Of a stretch of 64,000 nt of DNA, positions 62,790 through 64,000 are shown one piece after another. The first letter of the stretch is position 1; each line of letters opens with the position of its first letter. The position numbers were made by a program, and so were the translations under genes. The notes under the pieces were generated by a model that was given only the letters and a program-made list of their open reading frames with translations, ran no database searches and was not told the DNA's origin. Where the stretch lies: the NCBI RefSeq assembly GCF_032484785.1, contig NZ_JAUETR010000002.1:744001-808000 (forward strand), given 5' to 3'. Origin of the DNA: Bradyrhizobium sp. SZCCHNS1050. Its GTDB lineage: Bacteria > Pseudomonadota > Alphaproteobacteria > Rhizobiales > Xanthobacteraceae.

Positions 62790-64000
62790 ATGTCGATGTC
62801 AGCGGTGCAGGATCACGGCTTCTTCGAAGCGGCCGACCGGCCGCAGCCGGTCAAGGCCGATTTCAGCCGTTACGCCCTGCTCGGCTATCTGTCGATCGCG
62901 CTGGTGTTCGGCGGCTTCGGCGTGTGGGCGGCCTATGCGCCGCTCGATCGCGCGGCGATCGCACCGGGCACCGTGTCCGTCTCCGGCGATCACAAGGTGG
63001 TTCAGCACCGTGAGGGCGGAATCATCAGGGAGATCCTGGCCAAGGAAACTCACGCCGTGCATCGCGGCGACCTGCTGTTTCGGCTGCAGCCGACCGAGGC
63101 CCAGGCCAACACCGACCTCCTTCGCAAGCAGATGGACGCGTCGCTGGCCGAGGAGGCGCGCCTGCTCGCCGAGCGCGGCAATGCGCGGATGATCACGTTT
63201 CCCGACACGTTGCTCAACCGCCAGAACGTGCCGGAGGCGGCGCTTGCCATCGCCGACCAGCAGCGGCTGTTCGTCGAGCGCCGCAATGGCCTGATCAGCC
63301 AGATCAACATCCTCAACTCGCAGATCGCCCAGCAGCAGCAGGAGTTCGCCGGCCGTGACCGCCAGCGCGCCGCGCTCTCCGCGCAGCTCGCGAGCTTCGA
63401 GACGCAGATGAACAATGTGCGCCCGGCGGTCGCCGCAGGCTATTATCCGCGCAACAAGTTCCTCGAGCTGGAACGCGAGCGCGCCCGCGTCGAAGGCGAT
63501 CTCGGCCAGGCGCAGGCCGACGTCGCGCGGCTGACGCAGACGGCCGCGCAGACGCGCCTGCAGATCGATCAGACGCTGCAGAAATATCTGACCGAAGTCG
63601 GCCAGCAGCTCGACGGCACCCGGGCCAAGCTGTCGGACCTGCGCGAGAAGCTGGTCATCGCCGAGGACGTGCTGCGCCGGGTCGACATCCGCGCCGAGCG
63701 CGACGGCATCGTCATGAACATGAAAGTCCACACCGTCGGCGCCGTCGTGAAGCCCGGTGATACGCTCGCCGAGATCGTTCCGGTCGGCGAAGGCGTCGAC
63801 GTGATGGCGCACGTCTCGCCGCGCGACATCGAGAGCGTCGCCATCGGCCAGAGGGCCGAGGTGCGCTTCTCCAATTTCTCCTCGCGCACGACGCCGACGA
63901 TCTTCGGCAAGGTCTCGAGCGTCTCGGCGGACGCGATGTCGGACGAGGCGACCAAGCAGAGCTACTATTCGGCGCGCGTCGTGATCGACTATTCGACCAT
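62790..64000 (+). CDS. HlyD-family type I secretion membrane fusion protein, 3' partial
   Basis: Open from ATG 62790 (MSMSAVQDHGFFEA; in-frame GTG at 62769 is possible) to the end of the window. It has a membrane anchor near residues 29-50 (YALLGYLSIALVFGGFGVWAAY), the barrel motif GTVSVSGDHKVVQHREGGIIREIL, a long periplasmic coiled coil (residues about 100-300), and PGDTLAEIVPVGEGVDVMAHVSPRDIESV, all typical of PrsE/HlyD adaptors that couple an ABC transporter to an outer-membrane channel. The partner ABC transporter is not in view upstream. Confidence 0.9.
   Translation, partial: MSMSAVQDHGFFEAADRPQPVKADFSRYALLGYLSIALVFGGFGVWAAYAPLDRAAIAPGTVSVSGDHKVVQHREGGIIREILAKETHAVHRGDLLFRLQPTEAQANTDLLRKQMDASLAEEARLLAERGNARMITFPDTLLNRQNVPEAALAIADQQRLFVERRNGLISQINILNSQIAQQQQEFAGRDRQRAALSAQLASFETQMNNVRPAVAAGYYPRNKFLELERERARVEGDLGQAQADVARLTQTAAQTRLQIDQTLQKYLTEVGQQLDGTRAKLSDLREKLVIAEDVLRRVDIRAERDGIVMNMKVHTVGAVVKPGDTLAEIVPVGEGVDVMAHVSPRDIESVAIGQRAEVRFSNFSSRTTPTIFGKVSSVSADAMSDEATKQSYYSARVVIDYST

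Overview
The window looks like chromosomal DNA of a Bradyrhizobium-type alphaproteobacterium (Rhizobiales). The evidence is high GC with strong G/C third-position bias, a eukaryote-like glutamine synthetase II (glnII) divergent from a gstI-like gene, a B12-dependent ribonucleotide reductase, many alphaproteobacterial DUF families, and the short palindromic and dispersed repeats I associate with Bradyrhizobium and Rhodopseudomonas. No tRNA, rRNA, CRISPR array or insertion sequence was found.

Region by region. 1-3608 is most of nrdJ, interrupted in frame by a palindromic repeat. 3609-6482 is a compact anti-phage operon of visibly lower GC: a patatin-like phospholipase effector (capV-like), a CD-NTase, and an E2-like protein with no E1 or JAB gene, i.e. 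a short (E2-only) type II CBASS system. 6490-8170 holds two decayed copies of one metallophosphoesterase gene, each headed by the same repeat, with two tiny exported-protein genes between. 8269-12550 carries small envelope and stress proteins, a large secreted protein of unknown function, a DUF2945/DUF488 pair and a DUF2171 protein. 12636-13380 is a repeat cluster. 13386-23160 has a chemotaxis receptor, a lytic transglycosylase-like protein, GapR, YjdM, FmdB-type, Rieske, DUF3750, SH3b, DUF2066 and CusF-like proteins.

23161-34191 carries hbdA, a DUF2231/sugar dehydrogenase pair, a DUF72 protein, a DUF4142 gene with no visible start codon, a truncated chemoreceptor remnant, a Crp/Fnr regulator followed by an unusual AhpD-PAS-PAS-HWE kinase fusion, and three hypothetical proteins. 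34387-38888 has a HAD phosphatase, an HD hydrolase, an overlapping coiled-coil/cytochrome c pair and small proteins. 38902-43461 is a same-strand catabolic cluster: LysR regulator, gabT, M20 deacylase, ghrA. 43838-53430 mixes small exported proteins, an FMN reductase, a second repeat cluster (46338-47025), a DUF2778 L,D-transpeptidase-like protein, psiF, a scar of a hybrid histidine kinase, a DUF3592 protein and an ABC-F ATPase. 53619-55462 is the nitrogen-control block: glnII with a sigma-54 promoter and an NtrC-like site, divergent from gstI, which ends in a terminator. The rest has a tyrosine phosphatase, SGNH hydrolase, SDR, DUF2161 nuclease-like protein, GNAT, hotdog thioesterase, a second M20 deacylase, and the start of a type I secretion HlyD-family adaptor cut by the window end.

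The main functional units are the CBASS operon (nucleotide second-messenger signalling leading to membrane lipid attack), the glnII/gstI nitrogen module and the amine/amino-acid catabolic cluster. The most unusual sequence-level observations are the repeat translated inside nrdJ, the CD-NTase ending in Gly-Asp, the inverted repeat at the head of the CBASS transcript, and several gene scars.
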